Assembly: GCF_013363995.1 (NCBI RefSeq)
Contig: NZ_JABWGO010000002.1
Location: 186,001 to 250,000 of the forward strand
DNA: 64,000 nucleotides
From: Nonomuraea rhodomycinica
Lineage (GTDB): Bacteria; Actinomycetota; Actinomycetes; Streptosporangiales; Streptosporangiaceae
Direction: 5' to 3'
Shown here: one piece after another, positions 1 to 11,209 of the stretch
How positions within the stretch are numbered: the first letter of the stretch is position 1
Layout: each line of letters opens with the position of its first letter
The notes under the pieces: generated by a model
Seen by the model: only the letters and a program-made list of their open reading frames with translations
What the model was told of the DNA's origin: nothing
Database searches by the model: none
Made by a program: the position numbers and the translations under genes

Positions 1-36
1 CGTGCCGTTCATCCTCCTCGATCGGGCACGGCTCCG

Positions 37-777
37 TCAGGGCAGGTGAGCCCCCGGGGTGTGGCCGAAGGCGCGGCGGAAGACGTCGATGAACGCGCTC
101 GCCGACGACCAGCCGCACCGGTGCGCCACGGTCGTCACCGGGGTCTTCTCGGCCAGCAGGACCAGGGCGTGGTACAGGCGCAACTGGGTGCGCCACTGCG
201 GGAACGTCATGCCGAGGTCGCTCCTGAAGAGCCGTGACAGGGTGCGGTCGCTCGCCCCCACCTGCTTGCCCAGGGCGGCGAGCGTGCGGTCGTCGGCGGG
301 GTCGGCGCGCAGGATGTCGCACAGCGCCTTCAGCCGCGGCGCGGTCGGGGCGGGCAGGTGCACGGGCTGCTGGGGCGAGGCCCGCAACTGGTCGAGCAGG
401 ACCGCGCGCAGGCGTCCGCGCTCGGGGCTGTCGTCGTCCGGGGCGCGGGTGTAGGCGAGGATCAGCTCGCGCAGCAGCGGGCCCACGGTCAGCACCGTCG
501 GCGCGTCCAGGCCGAGCGGGTTGTCGCCCGGCGGCAGGCCGACGAAGTGGAGTTCGAGCTCGCCGTGGGCCCGGTGGGCGTGCACGGTGCCGGCGGGCAC
601 CCAGATGGCGCGGGTCGCCGGGGCGATCCACGAGCCCGCGTCGGTCGTGATGGCCAGCACCCCGCGCGCGGCGTAGACGATCTGGTGGTCGTCGTGACGG
701 TGCGCGTCGATGGCCGCCCCTGGCGCCAGCCACCGGGCGTGGGTGGGCGCGGTGGGCTGATGGCGGATGTTCGTCAT
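37..777 (-). CDS. AraC-family transcriptional regulator with cupin sensor
   Basis: A 246-residue DNA-binding regulator. The N-terminal half is a cupin-like AraC sensor (an H-R-H-D-D-H stretch near residue 30, then an IWVPAGTVH motif). The C-terminal half has two helix-turn-helix units: TLAALGKQVGASDRTLSRLF, then VTTVAHRCGWSSASAFIDVF with the usual FGHTPG end. Such proteins bind a small ligand and control an adjacent gene. The reading frame runs far upstream, but that extension is low-complexity Arg/Pro-rich sequence antisense to the MFS gene, so I start at the ATG giving MTNIRHQP; a GTG lies one codon earlier. No ribosome-binding site is visible, so the mRNA may be leaderless. It diverges from the MFS transporter, which it probably regulates (inference). 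Confidence 0.88.
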   Translation of the reverse strand: MTNIRHQPTAPTHARWLAPGAAIDAHRHDDHQIVYAARGVLAITTDAGSWIAPATRAIWVPAGTVHAHRAHGELELHFVGLPPGDNPLGLDAPTVLTVGPLLRELILAYTRAPDDDSPERGRLRAVLLDQLRASPQQPVHLPAPTAPRLKALCDILRADPADDRTLAALGKQVGASDRTLSRLFRSDLGMTFPQWRTQLRLYHALVLLAEKTPVTTVAHRCGWSSASAFIDVFRRAFGHTPGAHLP

Positions 778-831
778 CACATGGCAGGTTATCGGAAGTA
801 CGACACCCCGCCTCCGGGCGAGCATGGCGGG

Positions 832-2010
832 GTGCGAAAGGATCCAGCTCCCCAGCCTGGCGACAGGGCGATCGCGCTGCTCTCGGTCGGGCATGCCTGC
901 GTGGACGTCTACCAGGGCGCCGTGGCGGCGCTCGTGCCGTTCTTCGTGGCCGAGCGCGCCTACACCTACGCCGTCGTCTCGGGCGTCGTGCTCGCCGCGT
1001 CGCTGCTGTCCTCGGTGGCGCAGCCGGTGTTCGGCCTGCTCACCGACCGGTGGGCGATGCCGTGGCTGCTGCCCGTCAGCACGCTCCTCGGCGGGGTGGG
1101 CGTCGCGCTGAGCGGGCTGAGCGGCTCGTACGCGCTGACGCTGGCGTTCGTGGCGGTGTCCGGGATCGGGGTCGCCGCCTACCATCCCGAGTCCGCCCGG
1201 GTGGCCCGGATCGCCAGCGGGGGCAGCCACAGCGCGATGGGCTGGTTCTCGCTCGGCGGCAACATCGGCTTCGCCTGCGCGCCGCTCCTGGTCGCGGCCG
1301 TGGTCGCCGGCGGCGGGCTGCGGCTCACGCCGCTGCTCGTGCTGCCCGCTCTTGTGGGAGCCGTGCTGTGCCTGCCCGTCCTGCGCGCCCTGGGACGGCC
1401 GGCGCGCGGCGGCACCGGCGGCGGGCGCTCCGGAGGGAGCGACGACAGGAGGGCGTTCGCGCGGCTGTCGCTGGCCGTGGTCTGCCGGTCGATCGTGTTC
1501 GTGGGGCTGAGCGCGTTCATCTCCTCGTACGTGCCGGAACAGGCCGGCGGCGGGACGGCGGCGGGCACGGCGGCGCTGTTCGTCCTGTACGCGGGCGGAG
1601 CGGTGGGCACCGTGCTGGGCGGCAGGCTCGCCGAGCGCTGGGACCGGGTCACCGTCGTGCGGTGGGCGTACCTGGTGACCGTCGCGGCCGTCGCAGGCGC
1701 CGTGTTCGTCCCGGGGCCGGCGGTCTACCTGTTCGTGGCGCTGACCTCCGCCGGCCTGTACGTGCCGTTCTCGCTCCAGGTCACGCTGGCCCAGGACTAC
1801 CTGCCCTCGCGCGTCGGCACGGCCAGCGGGATCACCCTCGGCCTGACGGTCAGCGTCGGGGGGCTCGCCAGCCCGGTCATCGGCGCGGTCGCCGACGCCA
1901 CCTCGCTGCGCACGGCGCTGGCGCCGCTGGTCGTGCTGCCGTTGCTGGCCTGGCTGCTGTTCCGTACGCTGCCGGAGCCGGCCGTGCGCGAGCCCGTCGC
2001 CCGCGGGTGA
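832..2010 (+). CDS. MFS transporter, fosmidomycin-resistance (Fsr) type
   Basis: About 392 residues with 12 predicted membrane segments. The N-terminal sequence GHACVDVYQGAVAALVPF is typical of the fosmidomycin-resistance branch of major facilitator exporters. An MFS loop motif follows (GLLTDRW), and AAYHPE sits in the first half. It is expected to be a proton-driven exporter in the plasma membrane; the substrate is unknown. The start is uncertain. GTG at 832 leaves 54 bp to the divergent AraC gene, while an in-frame ATG at 781 would leave only 3 bp; neither has a convincing Shine-Dalgarno. The gene ends 6 bp from the convergent MFS gene. Confidence 0.85.
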   Translation: MRKDPAPQPGDRAIALLSVGHACVDVYQGAVAALVPFFVAERAYTYAVVSGVVLAASLLSSVAQPVFGLLTDRWAMPWLLPVSTLLGGVGVALSGLSGSYALTLAFVAVSGIGVAAYHPESARVARIASGGSHSAMGWFSLGGNIGFACAPLLVAAVVAGGGLRLTPLLVLPALVGAVLCLPVLRALGRPARGGTGGGRSGGSDDRRAFARLSLAVVCRSIVFVGLSAFISSYVPEQAGGGTAAGTAALFVLYAGGAVGTVLGGRLAERWDRVTVVRWAYLVTVAAVAGAVFVPGPAVYLFVALTSAGLYVPFSLQVTLAQDYLPSRVGTASGITLGLTVSVGGLASPVIGAVADATSLRTALAPLVVLPLLAWLLFRTLPEPAVREPVARG

Positions 2011-2016
2011 AGGGCG

Positions 2017-3210
2017 TCAGCCGGGCACGCGGGCCGGTTCGGGGCGGGCGGCGGCGCGGACGCCCGTCAGGGTCTGCGCGGCGCAGAAGGCGATGCCCGC
2101 GAGCAGCGGCACCGTCCAGCCGCCCGACTCCTGCCGCAGCAGGCCGATGAGCAGCGGCCCCAGCGCGGCCAGCACGTAGCCGAACGACTGCGCCACCGCC
2201 GACAGCGCCGTGACCGACGCCGGGTCAGGGGCGCGCTGGGTGATGATGAGCAGCGCCAGCGCGAGCGACGCGCCCTGGCCGAGCCCCAGCACGATCATCC
2301 ACAGCCACGGCACGGTGGTGGGCGCGGCCAGCACGCCCGCGTACCCGGCGACCGTCAGCACCGACGACGCCACCACGTGCGGCACCTGCGACCTGCGCCG
2401 CCCCGCGTGGACGGGCACGGTGAAGGTGGCCCCGACCTGGGCCAGGTTGGTGAGGCTCAGCAGGTATCCGGCGTGGTCGGCGGGCAGGCCGGCCTCCTGG
2501 AAGATCGTGGGCAGCCAGGCCAGCATGATGTAGAAGGTCAGCGACTGGAGCCCCATGAACGCCGTCACCCACCACGTCGTCCCGCTCCGCAGCAGCGCCG
2601 CGAACGGCCTGGCCCGTACGGCCGGGGCCGCGCCTCGACGGTCCACCCCGGACCGGCGGAACGCCTGAGGCAGCCAGAGCAGCGCGGCGGCCAGCGCGGG
2701 CACCGCCGCCAGCGCCGACACCTCCCGCCAGCCGTACCCGGTGAGCCGCTCCAGCGGCACCATGAGCGCCGCCCCCGCCCCGGCGCCCACCACCAGGGCC
2801 GAGACGTAGACCGACGTCCAGGGCCCCACGCGGTCGGGGAAGTGCTGCTTGACGACGCCGGGCATGGCGACGTTCATGACGGCGATGGCGGTGCCGGCCA
2901 GGGCGGCGCCCAGGTAGAGGGCGGGCGCGCCGTCCGCCGCCCGGACGAGCACGCCGACGGCCAGCAGCAGCAGGCCCGCGAGCAGCGTCCGGTCGAGCCC
3001 CGTCCGGCGGGCCAGGAACGGGGTCAGCCAGCCGAACAGCCCTAGGCACAGCACCATGACCGTGGTGATCGCGCCGCCCGCCGCGGGCGTGAGCCCGACG
3101 TCCGTCATGATCTCGTCGAGGAGGGGGGAGAGGCCGGCGAGGGCCGGGCGGAGGTTGAGCGCGGCCAGCACGAAGCCGGCGTACAGCAGTGCGGATCTCG
3201 CCGAGGACAT
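2017..3210 (-). CDS. MFS transporter, CynX/NimT family
   Basis: 397 residues and 12 hydrophobic segments. The opening LNLRPALAGLSPLLDEI followed by a TGLDRT loop is characteristic of the CynX/NimT (cyanate/nitroimidazole transporter-like) branch of the major facilitator superfamily. It is an integral membrane transporter of unknown substrate. ATG at 3210 is preferred because the eight extra upstream residues (MTWSYPCQ) do not look like family sequence. It is convergent with the preceding Fsr-type transporter and followed upstream on the same strand, at 70 bp, by the ThDP decarboxylase, so co-transcription with that gene is possible. Family is confident; specificity cannot be read. Confidence 0.86.
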   Translation of the reverse strand: MSSARSALLYAGFVLAALNLRPALAGLSPLLDEIMTDVGLTPAAGGAITTVMVLCLGLFGWLTPFLARRTGLDRTLLAGLLLLAVGVLVRAADGAPALYLGAALAGTAIAVMNVAMPGVVKQHFPDRVGPWTSVYVSALVVGAGAGAALMVPLERLTGYGWREVSALAAVPALAAALLWLPQAFRRSGVDRRGAAPAVRARPFAALLRSGTTWWVTAFMGLQSLTFYIMLAWLPTIFQEAGLPADHAGYLLSLTNLAQVGATFTVPVHAGRRRSQVPHVVASSVLTVAGYAGVLAAPTTVPWLWMIVLGLGQGASLALALLIITQRAPDPASVTALSAVAQSFGYVLAALGPLLIGLLRQESGGWTVPLLAGIAFCAAQTLTGVRAAARPEPARVPG

Positions 3211-3279
3211 CTGGCAAGGGTACGACCAGGTCACCGGCCGCGGTCAGAGGGGTGCGCGGCTACGCCGCCCTCCGCACGG

Positions 3280-5010
3280 TCATGGCCGGTAGTCCGCGTC
3301 CACGGCCACCGTCACGTCGAGCAGCAGCGGCTCCTCCCGCGCGGCCAGCGCCGGCATGACCTCGTCGAGGGCGGCCGTCAGCTCGGCGTGGGTCTCCACC
3401 CGCAGGGACGGGCAGCCCAGCGACCTGGCCAGGCCCCGCACGTCCACCTCGGTGAAGGCCGGCCACGGGACCTTCGCGCCGTGCTGCTCCGCGAGCCGGT
3501 CCAGCACCGCGTACCGGCTGTTGGACAGCACCACGAACAGCGCGCCGGCCCGGTAGTGGGCGGCGCTCCACAGCGCGTGCAGGCCGTACAGGGCGGAGCC
3601 GTCGCCGGTCACGGCCACCACGGGCCGGCCGGGCAGGGCCATGCGCAGCCCCACGGCCGCCGGCAGCGCGAAGCCCAGGCCGCCCATCGCGGCCGAGACG
3701 AACCCGAGAGGGTTGCGGGCGGGCACCAGCCGGTGCAGGTCGGGCCGGGCCGACGGGAGCTCCTCGACGAGCACGGCGTCGGCGGTCAGGCGGCGGGCGA
3801 GCTCCCGCAGCACGTGCGCGGAGCGCAGCGGCCGTCCTCCGGCGGGCACCGGCGGCACGGCAAGGCGGGCGGCCTCGGGGAGGCGGTCGGTTCCGGGAAG
3901 GCCGTCGGCCTCGGGGAGGCGGGCGGTTCCGGGAAGGCCGTCGGCCTCGGGGAGGCGGCCGGTCTCGGGGAGGGCGCCGGCCTCGGGGAGGGCGGCGGCT
4001 CGGGGAAGGCGGGCGGAGAGGAGGGCGGCAAGGTGGGCGCAGGTCGTGGCCGGGTCGGCCAGGCAGGCCAGCTCGACCGGGCTGCGATGCGCCTCCGACG
4101 GGTCGTCCGTGACCAGCGCCACCCTCGTGCCCGGCTCCACCAGCGGCCCGGGCGCGTACGCGTACTGCCGGAAGACCGGCGCGCCCACGGCGAGCACCAC
4201 GTCGTGTCCCGCCAGCGCCGCCCGCAGCCGCGGGCGGTCGGCGGGCAGCACGCCCGCGAACAGCGGATGGTCCTGCGGGAACCCGGCCCGCGCCCCGAAC
4301 GGCTCCTGCCACACCGGGCACCCGAGCAGCTCGGCGAGCGCGACCAGCGGCTCCCACGCGCGGCACGCCCCCGCGCCCGCCACGACGACCGGCGCCCGCG
4401 CCCCGCCCACCAGCTCGGCCAGCGACGCCAGGTCCCCCTCCGGGGCCCCGCCGTCACCGGTGCCCGGACGGGCGGGCGGGCGCAGCACGCGGGCCGGCGC
4501 CGCGAGGACCTCCTCCTCGTACGGCGCGTCCCAGTCGTCCATCGGCACCACGACCAGCGCCGGCCCCCGGAACGTGACCGCCTCGTGGGCGGCCCGCGCC
4601 ACGGCGCCCGGCACGTCCTGGGCCCGGACCGGCTGGTCCACCCACACCGGGTAGTCGCCCGCCAGCCCGGTCAGCCGCCCCGCGAGGAACGGCTCCAGCG
4701 CCAGGTGCCGCCGGTCCTGCTGGCCCACCAGGACGACCAGCGGCACCCGGTTGACGCGGGCGGTCGCGATCGCGCCCACCGCGTTGCCGAGCCCGGCCGT
4801 GGTGTGCAGCACGGCGAGCGCGGGCGCGTCGTGTCCCATCGCCCACCCGGTGGCCATGCCCACCACGGAGCCCTCGTGCAGCCCCAGCACGAACGTCAGG
4901 TCGTCGGGCAGCCCGCCGAGCAGCGCGACCTCGGTGGACCCCGGATTGGCGAAGACCGTGGTCAGCCCGGCCCGCCGCAGAACGTCGAACGTCGTCTCCC
5001 GTACGCTCAC
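3280..5010 (-). CDS. Thiamine-diphosphate decarboxylase, benzoylformate decarboxylase-like, with hexapeptide repeat insert
   Basis: 576 residues. The N-terminal Pyr domain has FANPGSTE with Ser25, catalytic-type Glu46 (LHEGS) and His69 (LHTTAG), matching Ser26, Glu47 and His70 of Pseudomonas benzoylformate decarboxylase as I remember it. The central domain is followed by the PP domain with the VTGDGS ThDP/Mg motif near residue 467. The family would decarboxylate a 2-keto acid. Odd points: the position of benzoylformate decarboxylase His281 is Tyr here (FRQYAYAPG, about residues 280-288), and the linker before the PP domain (residues about 335-382) consists of LPEAxx/LPGTxx hexapeptides absent from the enzyme I know. 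Substrate is therefore uncertain. No operon partner is obvious; the methyltransferase lies 85 bp upstream. Confidence 0.86.
   Translation of the reverse strand: MSVRETTFDVLRRAGLTTVFANPGSTEVALLGGLPDDLTFVLGLHEGSVVGMATGWAMGHDAPALAVLHTTAGLGNAVGAIATARVNRVPLVVLVGQQDRRHLALEPFLAGRLTGLAGDYPVWVDQPVRAQDVPGAVARAAHEAVTFRGPALVVVPMDDWDAPYEEEVLAAPARVLRPPARPGTGDGGAPEGDLASLAELVGGARAPVVVAGAGACRAWEPLVALAELLGCPVWQEPFGARAGFPQDHPLFAGVLPADRPRLRAALAGHDVVLAVGAPVFRQYAYAPGPLVEPGTRVALVTDDPSEAHRSPVELACLADPATTCAHLAALLSARLPRAAALPEAGALPETGRLPEADGLPGTARLPEADGLPGTDRLPEAARLAVPPVPAGGRPLRSAHVLRELARRLTADAVLVEELPSARPDLHRLVPARNPLGFVSAAMGGLGFALPAAVGLRMALPGRPVVAVTGDGSALYGLHALWSAAHYRAGALFVVLSNSRYAVLDRLAEQHGAKVPWPAFTEVDVRGLARSLGCPSLRVETHAELTAALDEVMPALAAREEPLLLDVTVAVDADYRP
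3872..4015. repeat. 36-bp tandem repeat inside the ThDP decarboxylase gene
   Basis: Four consecutive 36-bp units, each starting GCCTCGGGGAGG on the plus strand; the first two are almost identical and the later ones diverge. Each unit is a dimer of 18-bp elements. On the minus strand they encode in-frame hexapeptides LPEAGA, LPETGR, LPEADG, LPGTAR, LPEADG, LPGTDR, LPEAAR. The length stays a multiple of three, so copy-number change would not break the reading frame. Confidence 0.9.
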
Positions 5011-5094
5011 TGTGTCCCCTTCGCCCGCCGGATCCCCAGTGTCGCCCGCGACCCCGGCGAGAGCCCGGTCGGCACGCCGAGGAGCCGCGGGTCG

Positions 5095-5727
5095 TCAGCG
5101 GGCGGCTTTGCGGGCGGTGAAGCGTTCGATCATGCCGAGCTTGAACCGGTCGTGCCGCTCCACGGTGTACCCGAGGGCGGTGACCTGCGGCAGCGGCCGG
5201 CGGCGGAAGTGCTCGCCCTGCAACGGGACGCTCACCAGGTCCGCCGCCGCCTGCAGCGCCCGGACCGGCCAGGAGGACGACGCGACGTGGTCGGCCAGCA
5301 GGAGCAGGCCGCCCGGCCGCAGCACGCGGTCCATCTCGGCGAGCGCCCGCGACTCGTCGGGGATCGCGCACAGCGCGAACGTGCAGACCACCGTGTCGAA
5401 ACTGGCTTCGGGGTACGGCAGCGCTTGCGCGTCGGCCTGCCGGAGGTCGGCCGGCACGCCGAGCGAGCGGGCGCGGCGCCTGGCCACCGCGAGCATCGCC
5501 TCGCTCCACTCCACGCCGGTCAGCCGCACGTCGCCGGGGTAGTGCGCGAGGTTCAGGCCGGTGCCGATCGCGACCTCCAGCACCTCACCCGAAGCCTGGC
5601 GGCAGAGCCACTCGCGGGTGTCGCCGAAGAAGCGGCGCTCGGCGAACGCCATCTGCCGGTCATAGGTCACGGCCTGGCGGTCCCAGTAGGTGCGCAACCG
5701 GAGGTCACGTCCCTCGGAGTCGGCCAC
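5095..5727 (-). CDS. Class I SAM-dependent methyltransferase
   Basis: A 210-residue soluble enzyme with the Rossmann methyltransferase motifs: VLEVAIGTGLNL (motif I, SAM binding), TGVEWSEAM, ADAQALPYPEASFDTVVCTFAL (motifs II/III region) and VLRPGGLLLLADHV (post-III). It belongs to the UbiE/phospholipid-methyltransferase-like group; the acceptor is unknown. I chose GTG at 5727 because a GAAGGG-like ribosome-binding site precedes it; an upstream in-frame ATG would add 18 Arg/Gly-rich residues. It lies just downstream of dnaE on the same strand with 67 bp between. Confidence 0.84.
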   Translation of the reverse strand: MADSEGRDLRLRTYWDRQAVTYDRQMAFAERRFFGDTREWLCRQASGEVLEVAIGTGLNLAHYPGDVRLTGVEWSEAMLAVARRRARSLGVPADLRQADAQALPYPEASFDTVVCTFALCAIPDESRALAEMDRVLRPGGLLLLADHVASSSWPVRALQAAADLVSVPLQGEHFRRRPLPQVTALGYTVERHDRFKLGMIERFTARKAAR

Positions 5728-5794
5728 CGCATCACCAGCCCTTCTCCCGGTTCTGCGACCGACCCTACCCACCGGGATCACCGTGCGCGCGCGG

Positions 5795-9349
<3,555 letters not shown>

Positions 9350-9391
9350 CTGTGCCCCTTACCTCGCGCCCCGGCCGACTGAGGGACGAGC

Positions 9392-10324
9392 CTATTCCGT
9401 CTCGGCCCCCGGCACGCCCGGCCGACACGGCGGCGGCTGTTCACGGCAGGCCGCGAGCAGCACGCGGGGCACGGAGCGCGAGCGTCGTACGGCGAGCGAG
9501 GTCCGCAGGGTGAGGGTGCGGTCGCGCAGGCGGCGGAAGACCACCCGCGGAGCGCTCGTCATCGCGGCATTGGCCGCGTAGACGACCGTCCAGGTGGGGG
9601 CGCCCGCCCCGACGGCGGCCAGAGTGTCGTGCAGCGTGCCGCCCGCCGATGCCGTGACGGGCTCGAAGCCGGCCTCGTGGCAGGCGTTCACCACCAGATC
9701 GACCAGGGCCGGGTTGGTGCGGCGGTCGGTGAGGCGCAGCGGCAGACCGGCGAGGTCCGGCAGGGCCGGCTGGTCCCCTGCGGCGAGGGGGTGGCGGGCG
9801 GGCAGCGCGATGAGCAGTTCCTCTTCCCAGAGCGGGATCAACCGCAGTTCGGGGCTGTCGTCCGGCACGGCGGCGCGGACGAAGGCCGCGTCCAGGCGGT
9901 CGCCGGCGAGCTGGGCGAGCCGCTCCTTGACGGGCAGGGAGACGAGCTCGACCCGTACGCCGGGCGCGTGGCGTTCGTAGGCGTCCAGGATGCGGTCGAG
10001 CCTGGGGCCGAGGCCGGACACGGTGCCGAGCCGCAACACACCGGTCCGCCCCTCGGCCAGCTCGGCGACGGAGGCTCGCGCCTCCTCCTCGGCGGCGAGC
10101 ATCCTGCGGGCGCCCGGCAGGAACAGCTCGCCGGCGGCGGTGAGCCGGACATGCCGGGGCGAACGGTCGAACAGCTCGACCCTCAGCTCCCGCTCCAGGC
10201 GTCTGATGTGCTGGCTCACCGCGGGCTGGCCGAGCAGGAGGCGTTCGGCCGCCCGGCCGAAGTGCAGCTCCTCGGCCACGGCCACGAAACAGCGAACCTG
10301 ACGAAGCTCCACGGGCCCGAGCAT
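9392..10324 (-). CDS. LysR-family transcriptional regulator
   Basis: 310 residues. The N-terminal winged helix (residues about 4-62: LRQVRCFVAVAEELHFGRAAERL, then QPAVSQHIRRLERELRVELF) is classic LysR. The rest is the two-lobed effector-binding domain (LRLGTVSGLGPRLDRIL; LIALPARHPLAA). The start is 8 bp from a perfect T-N11-A dyad and the gene diverges from a 4-oxalocrotonate tautomerase-like gene. By the usual LysR arrangement it represses itself and activates that gene (inference). The final 30 residues are Pro/Arg-rich and poorly conserved in appearance. Confidence 0.92.
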   Translation of the reverse strand: MLGPVELRQVRCFVAVAEELHFGRAAERLLLGQPAVSQHIRRLERELRVELFDRSPRHVRLTAAGELFLPGARRMLAAEEEARASVAELAEGRTGVLRLGTVSGLGPRLDRILDAYERHAPGVRVELVSLPVKERLAQLAGDRLDAAFVRAAVPDDSPELRLIPLWEEELLIALPARHPLAAGDQPALPDLAGLPLRLTDRRTNPALVDLVVNACHEAGFEPVTASAGGTLHDTLAAVGAGAPTWTVVYAANAAMTSAPRVVFRRLRDRTLTLRTSLAVRRSRSVPRVLLAACREQPPPCRPGVPGAETE

Positions 10325-10331
10325 AAGTGAC

Positions 10332-10348
10332 GATCAGCATCACTGATC
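10332..10348. promoter_or_regulatory. LysR-type T-N11-A operator
   Basis: GATCAGCATCACTGATC: perfect 6-bp arms around a 5-bp centre, meeting the LysR T-N11-A rule. A second overlapping dyad AGTGA-N9-TCACT (10326-10344) extends it. It lies between the divergent LysR gene and the tautomerase gene. Confidence 0.72.
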
Positions 10349-10437
10349 GCAGCAGGTCCGGACTGCGTCTGGTTCCCGGCGGGCGCTGCCGCTTGACTGG
10401 TGGTGCGCAAGCGAGAAAGCGACAAAGGAGACAAATC

Positions 10438-10620
10438 ATGCCCGCTGTCACCATCCAGCAGCTCCCCAAGGACCCCGAGCTCAAGCGGGACCTGGTCAAC
10501 CGGATCACCGACGCCTTCGTGGACGCCTACAAGATCCCGGCGGACGCCGTGCACATCTGGATCCAGGACTACCCGGCCGACGGCTACGCCGTGGGCGGCA
10601 CGCTCGTCGCCGACAGGTGA
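10438..10620 (+). CDS. 4-oxalocrotonate tautomerase-family protein
   Basis: A complete 60-residue protein, the usual size of a 4-OT subunit. Pro2 directly follows the initiator Met, so after Met removal it would be the catalytic N-terminal proline of the family. The end, VHIWIQDYPADGYAVGG, also fits. Members catalyse keto-enol tautomerisation or related dehalogenase/aldol chemistry as small oligomers; the substrate cannot be told. A strong AAAGGAG ribosome-binding site sits 8 bp before the ATG. It stands alone under apparent control of the divergent LysR protein and ends at a strong terminator hairpin. Confidence 0.9.
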   Translation: MPAVTIQQLPKDPELKRDLVNRITDAFVDAYKIPADAVHIWIQDYPADGYAVGGTLVADR

Positions 10621-10632
10621 CGACCCGGCCAG

Positions 10633-10665
10633 GCCCGGCGTGGCACCGCCCGCGCCACGCCGGGC
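10633..10665. terminator. Bidirectional intrinsic terminator-like hairpin
   Basis: Perfect 12-bp arms GCCCGGCGTGGC and GCCACGCCGGGC around a 9-nt loop, between the convergent tautomerase and thioesterase genes. There is no T-tract, as is common in actinomycetes. Confidence 0.7.
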
Positions 10666-10672
10666 GCCGGCT

Positions 10673-11113
10673 CTAGCGCAGTGGGACGATCGGGCCCAGC
10701 GCCTCGATCAGCGAGGACGGCAGCGGGATCACGGCGGAATCGCCGGTCGACACCGTGACGTAGACGACGCAGCCCGTGCACGTCAGCCTCCCGTCGCGCC
10801 GGAAGGCGAAGTCCAAGGTGAAGCTTCTGCCTCCGACGCGGGCGGTGCTGATCAGCACCTCGGATCGCTCGCCGCCCTCGATGCCCTCCTTCCAGTCGAG
10901 TTCGGCGTGGGCGACCCGCACGTCGAAACCCAGGTCGGGCCACCTGCTGTACGGCAGGCCGCGGTGGACGAAGAAGCCGGTCACCGCCTCGTCGACATAG
11001 GCCAGGTACCACATGTTGAACATGACGCCCTGACCGTCGATCTCGTAGAAGCGGGGCGTGAACGGCTGGGCGAAGACCTGATCGAGGTCGGCCGGGGGCG
11101 CGCTCTGGTCCAT
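10673..11113 (-). CDS. Acyl-CoA thioesterase, hotdog fold (4HBT/YbgC-like)
   Basis: 146 residues. RFYEIDGQGVMFNMWYLAYVDEA (residues 21-43) is the YbgC/4-hydroxybenzoyl-CoA thioesterase active-site segment, with the putative catalytic Asp at position 26. The central beta strands (FTLDFAFRRDGRLTCTGCVVYV) complete the hotdog fold. It should hydrolyse an acyl-CoA thioester in the cytosol; chain length and partner are unknown. It faces the tautomerase gene tail-to-tail across a shared hairpin. The upstream gene on the same strand, an RpiR regulator, ends behind another hairpin, so this is probably a separate transcript. Confidence 0.87.
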   Translation of the reverse strand: MDQSAPPADLDQVFAQPFTPRFYEIDGQGVMFNMWYLAYVDEAVTGFFVHRGLPYSRWPDLGFDVRVAHAELDWKEGIEGGERSEVLISTARVGGRSFTLDFAFRRDGRLTCTGCVVYVTVSTGDSAVIPLPSSLIEALGPIVPLR

Positions 11114-11130
11114 GGAGGCCTTTCTCGGGG

Positions 11131-11153
11131 CCGGCGGCCGCGACGGCCGCCGG
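11131..11153. terminator. Terminator-like hairpin after the RpiR-nagZ operon
   Basis: CCGGCGGCCG and CGGCCGCCGG arms (10 bp, perfect) around CGA, 57 bp beyond the stop of the RpiR gene and 18 bp before the thioesterase start. Confidence 0.55.
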
Positions 11154-11185
11154 CGGGTGGGTCGATCGCCGGCGGGTGGGTCGAT
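11148..11185. repeat. Perfect 19-bp tandem duplication
   Basis: CGCCGGCGGGTGGGTCGAT occurs twice with no spacer in the short gap between the RpiR stop and the thioesterase start, overlapping the second arm of the adjacent hairpin. It looks like a simple slippage product; no function is evident. Confidence 0.85.
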
Positions 11186-11209
11186 CGCAAGGTCATGGAG
11201 GCTCGGCGA

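Noticed and set aside
1-36. CGTGCC and GGCACG inverted repeat at the window edge as terminator of the AraC gene
   Set aside because: Only 6-bp arms with an 18-nt loop and no T-run; too weak to call.
3872-4015. Regular repeats considered as a CRISPR array
   Set aside because: Units are contiguous 36-bp repeats without unique spacers, lie inside an open reading frame and no cas gene is present.
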